Shown here: piece by piece, positions 1 through 5,071 of the stretch | Numbering within the stretch: the first letter of the stretch is position 1 | Layout of the letters: each line of letters begins with the position of its first letter | NCBI GenBank assembly: GCA_002398845.1 | Contig: DHBY01000020.1 | Coordinates: 1 to 5,071, forward strand | Source: Firmicutes bacterium UBA4916 | GTDB taxonomy: Bacteria; Bacillota; Clostridia; Tissierellales; Tepidimicrobiaceae | Direction: 5' to 3' | Length of the DNA stretch: 5,071 nt | Position numbers and translations under genes: made by a program | The notes under the pieces: generated by a model | The model's input: the letters and a program-made list of their open reading frames with translations, nothing else | Told to the model about the DNA's origin: nothing | The model's database searches: none

Positions 1-374
1 ATTTCTTTTTTTGGAACTACATCTTTATTTACATATAAAGGGTCTGCAATTAAATCATAAACGCTAAGTCTTGGATTTAAGGAAGAATAAGGGTCTTGGA
101 ATACTATTTGCATCTTCTTCCTCATATCTTTCATTTGATTTTTATTGTATTTTACAATATCTTCACCATTATATATAATTTCCCCAGATGTAGGTTCATG
201 CAGCCTAAGTATAGCTCTTCCTGTTGTAGATTTTCCACAGCCTGATTCTCCTACAAGCCCTAATGTTTCACCTTTCATTACTTGAAAATTTACATCATCT
301 ACAGCATGTAATAAACCTTGTTTTGTATTAAAATATTTTTTTAAATGCTTTACTTCAAGTAGTGCCTTTCCCAT
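1..374 (-). CDS. dppF: Dipeptide/oligopeptide ABC transporter ATP-binding protein DppF (5' part, cut by window edge)
   Basis: This is the N-terminal 124 codons of the second ATPase of the peptide importer; the frame is open to the left edge of the window and the rest lies outside. It begins MGKALLEVKHLKKYF. The Walker A loop GESGCGKST is at residues 42-50 and binds ATP phosphates. The Q-loop is at Q93 within VFQDPYSSLNPR (91-102), a segment typical of the DppF/OppF branch. The signature motif, Walker B and the C-terminal oligopeptide-transporter domain are not covered. The ATG at 374-372 lies one base beyond the dppD stop, with a strong Shine-Dalgarno inside the dppD 3' end, so the start is well supported and translation is probably coupled to dppD. 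In this family the protein pairs with DppD as a cytoplasmic heterodimer that drives import through DppB-DppC. OppF is the alternative name; the two cannot be separated on this fragment. Confidence 0.93.
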   Translation of the reverse strand, partial: MGKALLEVKHLKKYFNTKQGLLHAVDDVNFQVMKGETLGLVGESGCGKSTTGRAILRLHEPTSGEIIYNGEDIVKYNKNQMKDMRKKMQIVFQDPYSSLNPRLSVYDLIADPLYVNKDVVPKKE

Positions 375-375
375 T

Positions 376-1356
376 TTATTTCCCCTCCTTTATTTCTTTA
401 TCATATAAAAAGCAGGAAACAAAATGACCTTTTTCAACCTCAATTGTTTTTGGAATACTTTTCTTACATATTTCCATACATCGAGAACATCTAGGATGAA
501 ATCTGCATCCAGTTGGTAAATTGGCTGGGTCTGGTGGAGTTCCGGGTATAACATCTAACTTTTCCTTATCTTCATCTAAACTTGGTATTGAATTAAAAAG
601 TCCTACTGTATAAGGATGAAGTGGGTTATTATAAAGTCTTTCTACATTACCATATTCTAATGAACTTCCAGCATACATTATTGCAACATAATCACAAGTC
701 TCAGCTACTACACCTAAATCATGGGTAATAAGCAGCATGGAAGTGTTAAATTTATCCTTTAATTCCTTCATCAATTCCAAAACTTGGGCCTGAATAGTTA
801 CGTCTAATGCAGTAGTAGGTTCATCTGCTATTATCAACTTAGGATTACATGCTAATGCCATTGCAATAACAACTCTTTGTTTCATACCACCACTAAATTG
901 ATGTGGATAATCATCAAATCTTTCTTTTCTAATTCCTACTGTTTCCAACATCTCTTCAGCTTTTTTCCTCAATTCATCTTTTGCTAAGTTTTGGTGAAGT
1001 TCAATAACTTCCTGAATTTGTTCGCCAACTGTCATAATAGGATTTAATGAAGTCATAGGGTCTTGGAAAATCATTGATATCTTATTTCCCCTAATTGTCC
1101 TCATTTCCTTTTCACTTTTTTGTAATAAGTTTTCTCCCTCAAAATATATTTCGCCGCTGACAATTTTTCCTGGTGGATCTGGAACTAATCTCATAATTCC
1201 AAGAGCTGTTGTAGTTTTACCTGCACCTGTTTCGCCAACGAATCCTAGGGTTTCACCTTCCCTAATCTTTAAATTTAAATTATTTACTGCTTTATTAGCT
1301 CTTTCATCAGTATCATATTCTATACTTAAATTTTTAATTTCCAATAAATTCTCCAT
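376..1356 (-). CDS. dppD: Dipeptide/oligopeptide ABC transporter ATP-binding protein DppD
   Basis: This 326-residue cytoplasmic ATPase is one half of the nucleotide-binding pair that powers peptide uptake. All ABC motifs are present in order: Walker A GETGAGKTT (41-49), Q-loop Q98 in IFQDPMTSLNP, signature FSGGMKQR (154-161), Walker B LIIADEP (174-180), D-loop TALD (182-185) and switch histidine H212 (ITHDLGVVAE). The C-terminal oligopeptide-transporter extension begins near residue 230, with the family motif PLHPYT (245-250). It then carries C284, C290, C293, C297 and C315, the cysteine cluster known in DppD/OppD proteins and reported to hold an iron-sulfur cluster in some homologues. Length is normal. 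The start at 1356 is preceded by AGGAGGT at nine bases. The gene begins 14 bases after dppC and ends one base before dppF. OppD is the alternative family name; substrate is unknown. Confidence 0.96.
   Translation of the reverse strand: MENLLEIKNLSIEYDTDERANKAVNNLNLKIREGETLGFVGETGAGKTTTALGIMRLVPDPPGKIVSGEIYFEGENLLQKSEKEMRTIRGNKISMIFQDPMTSLNPIMTVGEQIQEVIELHQNLAKDELRKKAEEMLETVGIRKERFDDYPHQFSGGMKQRVVIAMALACNPKLIIADEPTTALDVTIQAQVLELMKELKDKFNTSMLLITHDLGVVAETCDYVAIMYAGSSLEYGNVERLYNNPLHPYTVGLFNSIPSLDEDKEKLDVIPGTPPDPANLPTGCRFHPRCSRCMEICKKSIPKTIEVEKGHFVSCFLYDKEIKEGK
382..390 (-). promoter_or_regulatory. Ribosome binding site of dppF, inside the dppD coding end
   Basis: On the minus strand AAGGAGGGG sits seven bases before the dppF ATG. 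It is made from the last codons of dppD (encoding KEGK), so a ribosome finishing dppD passes directly over the dppF start signal. It supports the 374 start and suggests coupled translation. Confidence 0.85.
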
Positions 1357-1365
1357 TTATACAAC

Positions 1366-1372
1366 ACCTCCT
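1366..1372 (-). promoter_or_regulatory. Ribosome binding site of dppD overlapping the dppC stop
   Basis: AGGAGGT on the minus strand lies nine bases before the dppD ATG. The dppC stop codon TAG (1373-1371) provides its first two bases (TAGGAGGT), so termination of dppC and initiation of dppD share the same bases. This is a near-consensus site and fixes the 1356 start. Confidence 0.87.
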
Positions 1373-2270
1373 ATTGCTTTAACTTTGGATCTAATGCATC
1401 TCTTAGTCCATCCCCTAAGACATTAAGGGCAAATATCGTTATAACTATCGCTAGACCTGGGAATATAGTCATATGTGGAAAATCACGAATATATGCACGT
1501 CCGCCTGAAAGCATAGCTCCCCATTCAGGAGTTGGAGGCTCCAGTCCTAAACCAATAAAGCTTAAACCAGCAGCATTTATTATTGCATATGCAACTCCTA
1601 GGGTAGCTTGTACTATTATTGGAGCTAAGCAATTAGGAATGATATGTTTAATAATTATTCTAAAATCCGATGATCCATTAGCTTTTGCTGCCTCTACATA
1701 TTCACTGTCCTTTATAGATAGAACAGAAGATCTTACTATCTTGGCATAACCTGGAATAGCTGCAATTCCAACAGCTATCATTAAATTGGCTAACCCTGGT
1801 CCTAATACAGCCATAATAGCTATAGCCAATAATATATCAGGAAGGGATTGTATTATATCAATAACTCTCATTAAAATAGTATCGACTTTTCCCCCATAAA
1901 ATCCTGCCACGGCTCCAATGGCAACACCTGCAATTAAAGCAATTCCAACAGATATAAATCCAACCTGTAATGAAATTCTAGAGCCATAAACAATACGGCT
2001 AAATATATCTCTGCCAAATTCATCTGTCCCAAATAAATGCTCTTTACTTGGTCCAGAAAACTGATCTTTTAAGTTATTTGTACTATAATCATAGGGTGCA
2101 ATAAAGTCTGCAAAAATAGCAGTTAATACTAATAAAATAATAATTACTAATCCAAACATAGCCAACTTATTTTTCTTCATTCGATGAAATACATCTTTAA
2201 CTTTCCTTAGTCCGCTGCCTTTTCTCTCATAAGATTCGGTTTCTTGATTTTTAATTAATTCTTCCTGCAT
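1371..2270 (-). CDS. dppC: Dipeptide/oligopeptide ABC transporter permease DppC
   Basis: This 299-residue integral membrane protein is one of the two channel-forming subunits of the peptide importer. A hydrophilic, charged N-terminus (1-35) precedes the first membrane segment (about 37-58). The DppC/OppC hallmark HLFGTDEFGRDIFSRIVYGSR follows at 78-98, in the segment expected outside the membrane. Further hydrophobic segments lie near 102-125, 135-156, 158-175, 214-240 and 268-286. The cytoplasmic EAA loop, which docks on the ATPases, is YVEAAKANGSSDF (191-203) leading into HIIPN (209-213). The conserved LSFIGLGLEPPTPEWGAML at 236-254 is typical of this subfamily. Length is normal and no motif is damaged. 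It starts 15 bases after dppB with AAAGGAG ten bases upstream of its ATG, and its TAG stop lies within the dppD ribosome binding site. OppC is the alternative family name. Confidence 0.96.
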   Translation of the reverse strand: MQEELIKNQETESYERKGSGLRKVKDVFHRMKKNKLAMFGLVIIILLVLTAIFADFIAPYDYSTNNLKDQFSGPSKEHLFGTDEFGRDIFSRIVYGSRISLQVGFISVGIALIAGVAIGAVAGFYGGKVDTILMRVIDIIQSLPDILLAIAIMAVLGPGLANLMIAVGIAAIPGYAKIVRSSVLSIKDSEYVEAAKANGSSDFRIIIKHIIPNCLAPIIVQATLGVAYAIINAAGLSFIGLGLEPPTPEWGAMLSGGRAYIRDFPHMTIFPGLAIVITIFALNVLGDGLRDALDPKLKQ

Positions 2271-2280
2271 ATGCGATACA

Positions 2281-2287
2281 CTCCTTT
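2281..2287 (-). promoter_or_regulatory. Ribosome binding site of dppC overlapping the dppB stop
   Basis: AAAGGAG on the minus strand lies ten bases before the dppC ATG at 2270. The dppB stop TAA (2288-2286) supplies the leading A residues (TAAAGGAG). It supports the chosen dppC start and coupling with dppB. Confidence 0.83.
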
Positions 2288-3215
2288 ATGAAAATTGAGA
2301 CTTAATTCTAGGATCTACAAATGAATACAATAAGTCTACTATAAGATTAACTATAGCAAAGGCAACTGCAACAAATAATATACATCCCATTACCATTGGT
2401 GTATCTCTCATCATAATGGAATCAACCATAAGTCTGCCAACTCCTGGAATAGAAAATATAACTTCTGTCATTACTGCTCCACCCAATAGCTGACCAAACT
2501 GAGTTCCTATTGTTGTTAAAATTGGAATCAAAGCATTGCCTAGCGCGTGTCTCATAATTACTACTTTTTCTTTTTGACCCTTGGCACGAACTGTACGAAT
2601 ATAATCCTGTCTAACAACTTCAAGCATACTAGATCTAGTCATCCTAGTAATAACTGACACAGATTGAGCAGCCAAGGCAATAGATGGTAATATCATCTGA
2701 GGCAATGTATCAAAGCCAGATGATGGTAGCCATCCTAAATGTACAGAAAACAATAAAATTAACAATAAGCCCAACCAAAATACAGGCATACAAATACCTA
2801 GAAGAGCAAAAACCATAGTTATATTATCAAACAAGGAATATTGTTTAACTGCCGAAATTATTCCAAAAGGTATACCTATTACTATGGCAATAATAATTGC
2901 AAACACAGCAAGTTTAAAAGTATATCCCGCTCTAGAAGCTATTTCTTCTACAACAGGAGTTCTAGAAATATATGAATCTCCTAAATCTCCATGTAAAACT
3001 AGATCCTTTAAAAATCGCCCGTAGCGGACAAGGAATGGATCATTAAGGCCCATTTCTTCTCTAAGTGCTGTTACTTCTTCTGGAGATGCATTGGTTCCTA
3101 AAATATTTCTAGCTGGGTCACCAGGGCTAAGTTCCAGTAAACCAAATACTATAAAGCTAACGCCAATGATGACAGGAATTAAAAGTAGTATCCTTTTTAC
3201 TATATATTTTGCCAT
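2286..3215 (-). CDS. dppB: Dipeptide/oligopeptide ABC transporter permease DppB
   Basis: This is the other channel subunit, 309 residues from the ATG at 3215 (MAKYIVKRILLLIPV). The frame stays open eight codons further to a TTG at 3239, but that start would place the only good Shine-Dalgarno (GAAAGGAG, 3233-3226) inside the gene and has none of its own, so the ATG is preferred. The first membrane segment is about 8-28, followed by LSPGDPA (29-35), a family hallmark. The external part includes GDLGDSYISRTPV (76-88). Further membrane segments lie near 100-122, 132-158, 172-190, 228-249 and 275-300. The EAA-type loop is YIRTVRAKGQKEKVVIMRHALGNALIP (205-231), and IFSIPGVGRLMVDSI (253-267) is also typical. 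It closes with the common DPRIK. It is the first gene after the intercistronic hairpin and is followed closely by dppC. OppB is the alternative name. Confidence 0.95.
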   Translation of the reverse strand: MAKYIVKRILLLIPVIIGVSFIVFGLLELSPGDPARNILGTNASPEEVTALREEMGLNDPFLVRYGRFLKDLVLHGDLGDSYISRTPVVEEIASRAGYTFKLAVFAIIIAIVIGIPFGIISAVKQYSLFDNITMVFALLGICMPVFWLGLLLILLFSVHLGWLPSSGFDTLPQMILPSIALAAQSVSVITRMTRSSMLEVVRQDYIRTVRAKGQKEKVVIMRHALGNALIPILTTIGTQFGQLLGGAVMTEVIFSIPGVGRLMVDSIMMRDTPMVMGCILFVAVAFAIVNLIVDLLYSFVDPRIKSQFS

Positions 3216-3225
3216 TATGCTAGTT

Positions 3226-3233
3226 CTCCTTTC
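3226..3233 (-). promoter_or_regulatory. Ribosome binding site that decides the dppB start
   Basis: GAAAGGAG on the minus strand is ten bases upstream of the ATG at 3215. It would fall within codons 2-5 of a protein begun at the upstream in-frame TTG (3239), which argues for the shorter 309-residue form of DppB. Confidence 0.8.
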
Positions 3234-3250
3234 TTTCAATAAGAATTTAT

Positions 3251-3286
3251 GAATAAATTGAGAGGATTTTTCCTCTCAATTTATTC
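3251..3286 (-). terminator. Perfect 16-bp intercistronic hairpin between dppA and dppB (attenuator or mRNA-stabilising stem)
   Basis: The arms 3251-3266 and 3271-3286 are perfect reverse complements and enclose a four-base loop (AAAA in the transcript). The inner part of the stem is the GC-richer GAGAGGA/TCCTCTC; the outer part is A/T. It starts eight bases after the dppA stop and ends 35 bases before the dppB ATG. The transcript after the stem reads ATAAATTCTTATTG, with no continuous U-tract, so it is not a textbook full terminator. Stems placed after binding-protein genes in ABC operons commonly act as partial terminators or as barriers to 3' exonucleases, raising the level of the binding protein over the permeases. 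That role here is inferred. Confidence 0.85.
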
Positions 3287-3294
3287 GTTCAAAT

Positions 3295-4878
3295 TTATTT
3301 TTTAAAAGTAATTGGATATAAACGATGGTATCCAAATGGAGTAAGTTCTATATTTTCAATATCATTTCTTGCTCCAATAACGATTTCACTATTATATAAG
3401 AATACAGCAGGAGATAAATCCATAACTCTTTCCTGAAGATCCTTATATACTTGTTCTCTTTCTGGTCCATCTAATGTTCTACGTCCTTTAATAATTAAAT
3501 CGTCAACTTCAGGGTCATTAAGGAATGCATAGTTTCCTCCAGGTCCAGCCATTGATGAGTGGAAACAAGGATATACTACCATATCTGGGTCAGGTGAATC
3601 TGAAATCCATGATATCATAAACAAATCATGTTGCCCACTTTCTAGTTTTTCAATGAAAGCACTCCATTCCAAAACTTCAACAGTTACATCAATACCAATT
3701 TGCTTTAAATCTTCTTTTATTATAGTGGCAGCGTCAATTCTTTCTTGTCTATCATTGGTAGTTATTGTCAATGATAAACCATTTTCATATCCTGCTTCTT
3801 TTAATAATTTTTTTGCTCCTTCTATATCTTTCTTATTAGGCTCATTTTCTTCAGCAAGAGAATACTTTATAGTCGATGTATATGGAGCTGATGCAGGCTT
3901 GCCTACGTCTCTCCAAATAGCGCCTACAATTTCTTCTACATCAATTGCTTTTGAAATTGCTTGTCTAACTTTTATGTCATTAAGTGGTTCTTTTTGAGTA
4001 TTCATTCCCATATATAAAGTTCCATAGTCTGGAGTTCTAAATAATTGAAGGTCGTTATTTCCCTCTATTCTGCTAACATCATTAGGAGAAATATCGTATG
4101 CAATATCAACTCCACCAGTTTCTAGCTCAATAACTCTATTTGTAGCCTCTGGGATTACTCTAACTTCCAAAGTGTTAAATTCTGGTTCTTTTCCATAATA
4201 ATCATCAAATTTTGTTAATTCCATTTTGTTAGATTTTGACCAACTCTTAAGTATAAATGGACCTGTCCCAACAGGATTCCTTGAATAATTATCTCCTGCT
4301 TCAGTAACAGCCTTTTCATTAACTATAAATGCTGCAGGGTGACATAAAGCAGCTATTATACCTGCATTTGGTTCCTTTAATGAAAATTGGAAAGTATAAT
4401 CATCTACAGCTTTTAAGCTATCTGGATCTATATCTCCAAATATATGTGCAACTGCTGGAGCTTCAATAGCTCTCTTAAATGTAAATACAACGTCGCTTGC
4501 TTTTAGTTCTTCTCCATTTTGAAACTTTACACCTTCTTTTAGATGAAAAGTATATGTTAATCCATCTTCAGAAGGTTCATAGCTTTCTGCTAAACTTGGT
4601 TCTATATTACCTTCCATATCGATTTTTACAAGGCCATCATAAACTTGGGCCATAATATTGCCTGAAAATGAATCATTGTTTTGAACTGGGTCCATGGTAA
4701 TTGCATCACTTGAAGTTGCGATTACTAATTTATCTCGAGCCTTAGTTGGTTCGCCAGTTGACTCACCAGTTGATTCATTATTTGTTTCTTTTGGTGTTTC
4801 TTTTCCACCCCCACATGCTGTTAATACCAAACTTAATATTAGCATCATTGATATTAGCACTAGGCCTTTTCTTTTCAT
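3295..4878 (-). CDS. dppA: Dipeptide/oligopeptide-binding lipoprotein, family 5 extracellular solute-binding protein (DppA-like)
   Basis: This 527-residue protein is the extracellular receptor that captures peptide and delivers it to DppB-DppC. It opens with a lipoprotein signal: MKRK, a hydrophobic core, and the lipobox LTAC ending at C22, the predicted lipid-modified residue. A flexible linker rich in S, T, G and E follows (23-48). The mature domain starts near KLVIATSSDAITMDP (50-64). The family 5 signature region is LAESYEPSEDGLTYTFHLKEGVKFQNGE (96-123), followed by ASDVVFTFKR (127-136). Other family motifs are NPVGTGPFIL (201-210), IKVRQAISKAID (302-313) and SWISDSPDPD (423-432), which by family analogy lies near the ligand amino group. 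The ATG at 4878 has AAAGGGAGGT seven bases upstream. It is first in the operon. Related binding proteins take dipeptides, longer peptides, nickel or glutathione, so the ligand is uncertain. Bacillus calls the equivalent gene dppE. Confidence 0.95.
   Translation of the reverse strand: MKRKGLVLISMMLILSLVLTACGGGKETPKETNNESTGESTGEPTKARDKLVIATSSDAITMDPVQNNDSFSGNIMAQVYDGLVKIDMEGNIEPSLAESYEPSEDGLTYTFHLKEGVKFQNGEELKASDVVFTFKRAIEAPAVAHIFGDIDPDSLKAVDDYTFQFSLKEPNAGIIAALCHPAAFIVNEKAVTEAGDNYSRNPVGTGPFILKSWSKSNKMELTKFDDYYGKEPEFNTLEVRVIPEATNRVIELETGGVDIAYDISPNDVSRIEGNNDLQLFRTPDYGTLYMGMNTQKEPLNDIKVRQAISKAIDVEEIVGAIWRDVGKPASAPYTSTIKYSLAEENEPNKKDIEGAKKLLKEAGYENGLSLTITTNDRQERIDAATIIKEDLKQIGIDVTVEVLEWSAFIEKLESGQHDLFMISWISDSPDPDMVVYPCFHSSMAGPGGNYAFLNDPEVDDLIIKGRRTLDGPEREQVYKDLQERVMDLSPAVFLYNSEIVIGARNDIENIELTPFGYHRLYPITFKK
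4753..4776 (-). repeat. Two-copy 12-bp tandem repeat in the dppA linker
   Basis: Units 4753-4764 and 4765-4776 match at 10 of 12 bases and encode consecutive ESTG-ESTG in the linker after the lipid-anchored cysteine. Both differences are silent. It looks like a small in-frame duplication lengthening a disordered tether; no effect on the binding domain is expected. Confidence 0.7.
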
Positions 4879-4885
4879 TTTTTAT

Positions 4886-4895
4886 ACCTCCCTTT
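4886..4895 (-). promoter_or_regulatory. Ribosome binding site of dppA
   Basis: AAAGGGAGGT on the minus strand, seven bases before the dppA ATG at 4878. It is a near-perfect anti-Shine-Dalgarno match with ideal spacing and fixes the start ahead of the lipoprotein signal peptide. Confidence 0.88.
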
Positions 4896-4966
4896 AGTTT
4901 AGATGTTTTATAAACTTAAATGATGACTGTCCCATAGATTATCTAAATGCAAACAAAATATTTAAT

Positions 4967-4975
4967 TCTATAGCA
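4967..4975 (-). promoter_or_regulatory. Candidate extended -10 element for dppA
   Basis: The minus strand reads TGCTATAGA, resembling the extended -10 consensus TGnTATAAT with four of six bases of the hexamer matching. The -35 position at 17-bp spacing (4990-4995, TTTATT) is weak. A start near 4960 would give an 80-base leader. Other A/T-rich hexamers, such as GATAAT further downstream, are also possible, so this is only a candidate. Confidence 0.22.
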
Positions 4976-5009
4976 AATATAGCGGTAACAATAAAATAGC
5001 TTTGCTATA
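4969..5009 (-). repeat. 9-bp perfect inverted repeat upstream of dppA
   Basis: The plus-strand arms TATAGCAAA (4969-4977) and TTTGCTATA (5001-5009) are exact reverse complements separated by 23 bases. The right arm also takes part in a short local hairpin, ATAGC-TTT-GCTAT (4996-5008), so only one of the two could form as RNA. The left arm overlaps the candidate -10. It may be an operator dyad or part of a structured leader; chance in A/T-rich DNA is not excluded. Confidence 0.5.
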
Positions 5010-5041
5010 AATGTAATCTCCTAGTAATCCATATGTAACCG
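4983..5041 (-). repeat. Imperfect 8-bp inverted repeat enclosing the local hairpin
   Basis: The arms CGGTAACA (4983-4990) and TGTAACCG (5034-5041) pair at seven of eight positions, with one internal mismatch. They enclose the short ATAGC/GCTAT hairpin and lie inside the outer 8-bp repeat. The arrangement is compatible with nested stems, but the inner 43-base loop makes stability doubtful. Confidence 0.35.
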
Positions 5042-5045
5042 TAAA
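5013..5045. repeat. Three 11-bp-phased GTAAYC direct repeats
   Basis: On the plus strand GTAATC (5013-5018), GTAATC (5024-5029) and GTAACC (5035-5040) begin exactly 11 bases apart; on the minus strand they read GGTTAC, GATTAC, GATTAC. Hexamers repeated about once per helical turn are the usual layout for tandem binding of OmpR/PhoB-type response regulators. They lie upstream of the candidate dppA promoter. The identity of any bound protein is unknown. Confidence 0.5.
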
Positions 5046-5071
5046 GCTATATGCTATGGGATTATTATTGA

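Larger units (their letters stand above)
4930..5061 (-). repeat. Distant 8-bp inverted repeat spanning the upstream region
   Basis: TCCCATAG (4930-4937) and CTATGGGA (5054-5061) on the plus strand are perfect reverse complements, 116 bases apart, and bracket all the other repeats. This could close a structured RNA leader or be a pair of protein sites. At this length and distance coincidence is a serious alternative. Confidence 0.35.
4879..5071 (-). promoter_or_regulatory. Operon upstream region (promoter and/or leader), no gene seen
   Basis: This 193-base stretch ahead of dppA holds no credible gene on either strand and reaches the window edge. Because dppA is the first gene visible and all others follow it closely, the operon promoter is most likely here. 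The region is very A/T-rich but contains several repeats annotated separately: phased GTAAYC direct repeats, and inverted repeats at 4930/5054, 4969/5001, 4983/5034 and 4996/5004. I see no T-box sequence, no recognisable known riboswitch and no convincing CodY-type operator. Confidence 0.6.

Noticed and set aside
3251..3300. Reading the hairpin as a plus-strand terminator
   Set aside because: The T-rich run on the plus strand (3294-3302) begins well after the stem and there is no plus-strand gene to terminate; the minus-strand operon context explains the stem better.
3653..3997. Plus-strand open frame of 114 codons inside dppA
   Set aside because: It lies wholly antisense to the well-supported dppA gene, has no convincing ribosome binding site or recognisable domain, and is explained as a shadow of the opposite-strand coding frame.
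4694..4897. Plus-strand open frame of 67 codons across the dppA start
   Set aside because: It is antisense to the dppA signal peptide and linker; its hydrophobic and repetitive stretches just mirror the coding and repeat content of dppA.
4950..4975. Possible CodY operator in the A/T-rich upstream segment
   Set aside because: The best stretch (AATTAAATATTTTG on the minus strand) departs from the AATTTTCWGAAAATT consensus at several central positions and lacks its dyad symmetry.
4879..5071. T-box or known riboswitch in the leader
   Set aside because: No T-box core sequence, no S-box, lysine or purine-type conserved motifs and no terminator hairpin with a U-tract before dppA could be found.
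1..5071. Novel defence, mobile or biosynthetic system
   Set aside because: All five genes match one standard peptide ABC importer in its usual gene order. There are no transposase, integrase, CRISPR, toxin-antitoxin or RNA gene signals, and base composition looks uniform.

Overview
The window comes from an A/T-rich genome. Its strong AGGAGG-type ribosome binding sites, lipoprotein-anchored solute-binding protein and A/T-ending codons all point to a low-GC Gram-positive (Firmicutes) bacterium. A clostridial-type anaerobe is my best guess, but nothing in the window fixes the genus.

Every gene lies on the minus strand, and together they form one ABC-transporter operon of the dipeptide/oligopeptide (Dpp/Opp) family. 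In transcription order (right to left) the layout is: a 193-base upstream region (4879-5071); dppA, the substrate-binding lipoprotein (4878-3295); a 79-base gap holding a perfect 16-bp hairpin (3251-3286); dppB, the first permease (3215-2286); dppC, the second permease (2270-1371); dppD, the first ATPase (1356-376); and dppF, the second ATPase, which starts at 374 and runs off the left edge with about its first 124 codons present. This is the textbook A-B-C-D-F order.

The parts fit one machine. DppA is tethered outside the membrane and captures the peptide, DppB and DppC form the membrane channel, and the DppD-DppF ATPase pair powers import. The exact substrate (dipeptide, longer peptide or a related small ligand) cannot be read from the sequence. 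The last four genes are packed 1 to 15 bases apart, with Shine-Dalgarno sequences overlapping or lying inside the preceding gene's end, which suggests translational coupling. dppA is set apart by the hairpin, a usual arrangement for making more binding protein than permease.

The coding content is ordinary and I see no new system in it. What merits a second look is noncoding: the intercistronic hairpin, and a leader/promoter region with three 11-bp-phased GTAAYC repeats and several inverted repeats, two of which would be mutually exclusive as RNA stems. No RNA genes, mobile elements or CRISPR arrays are visible.
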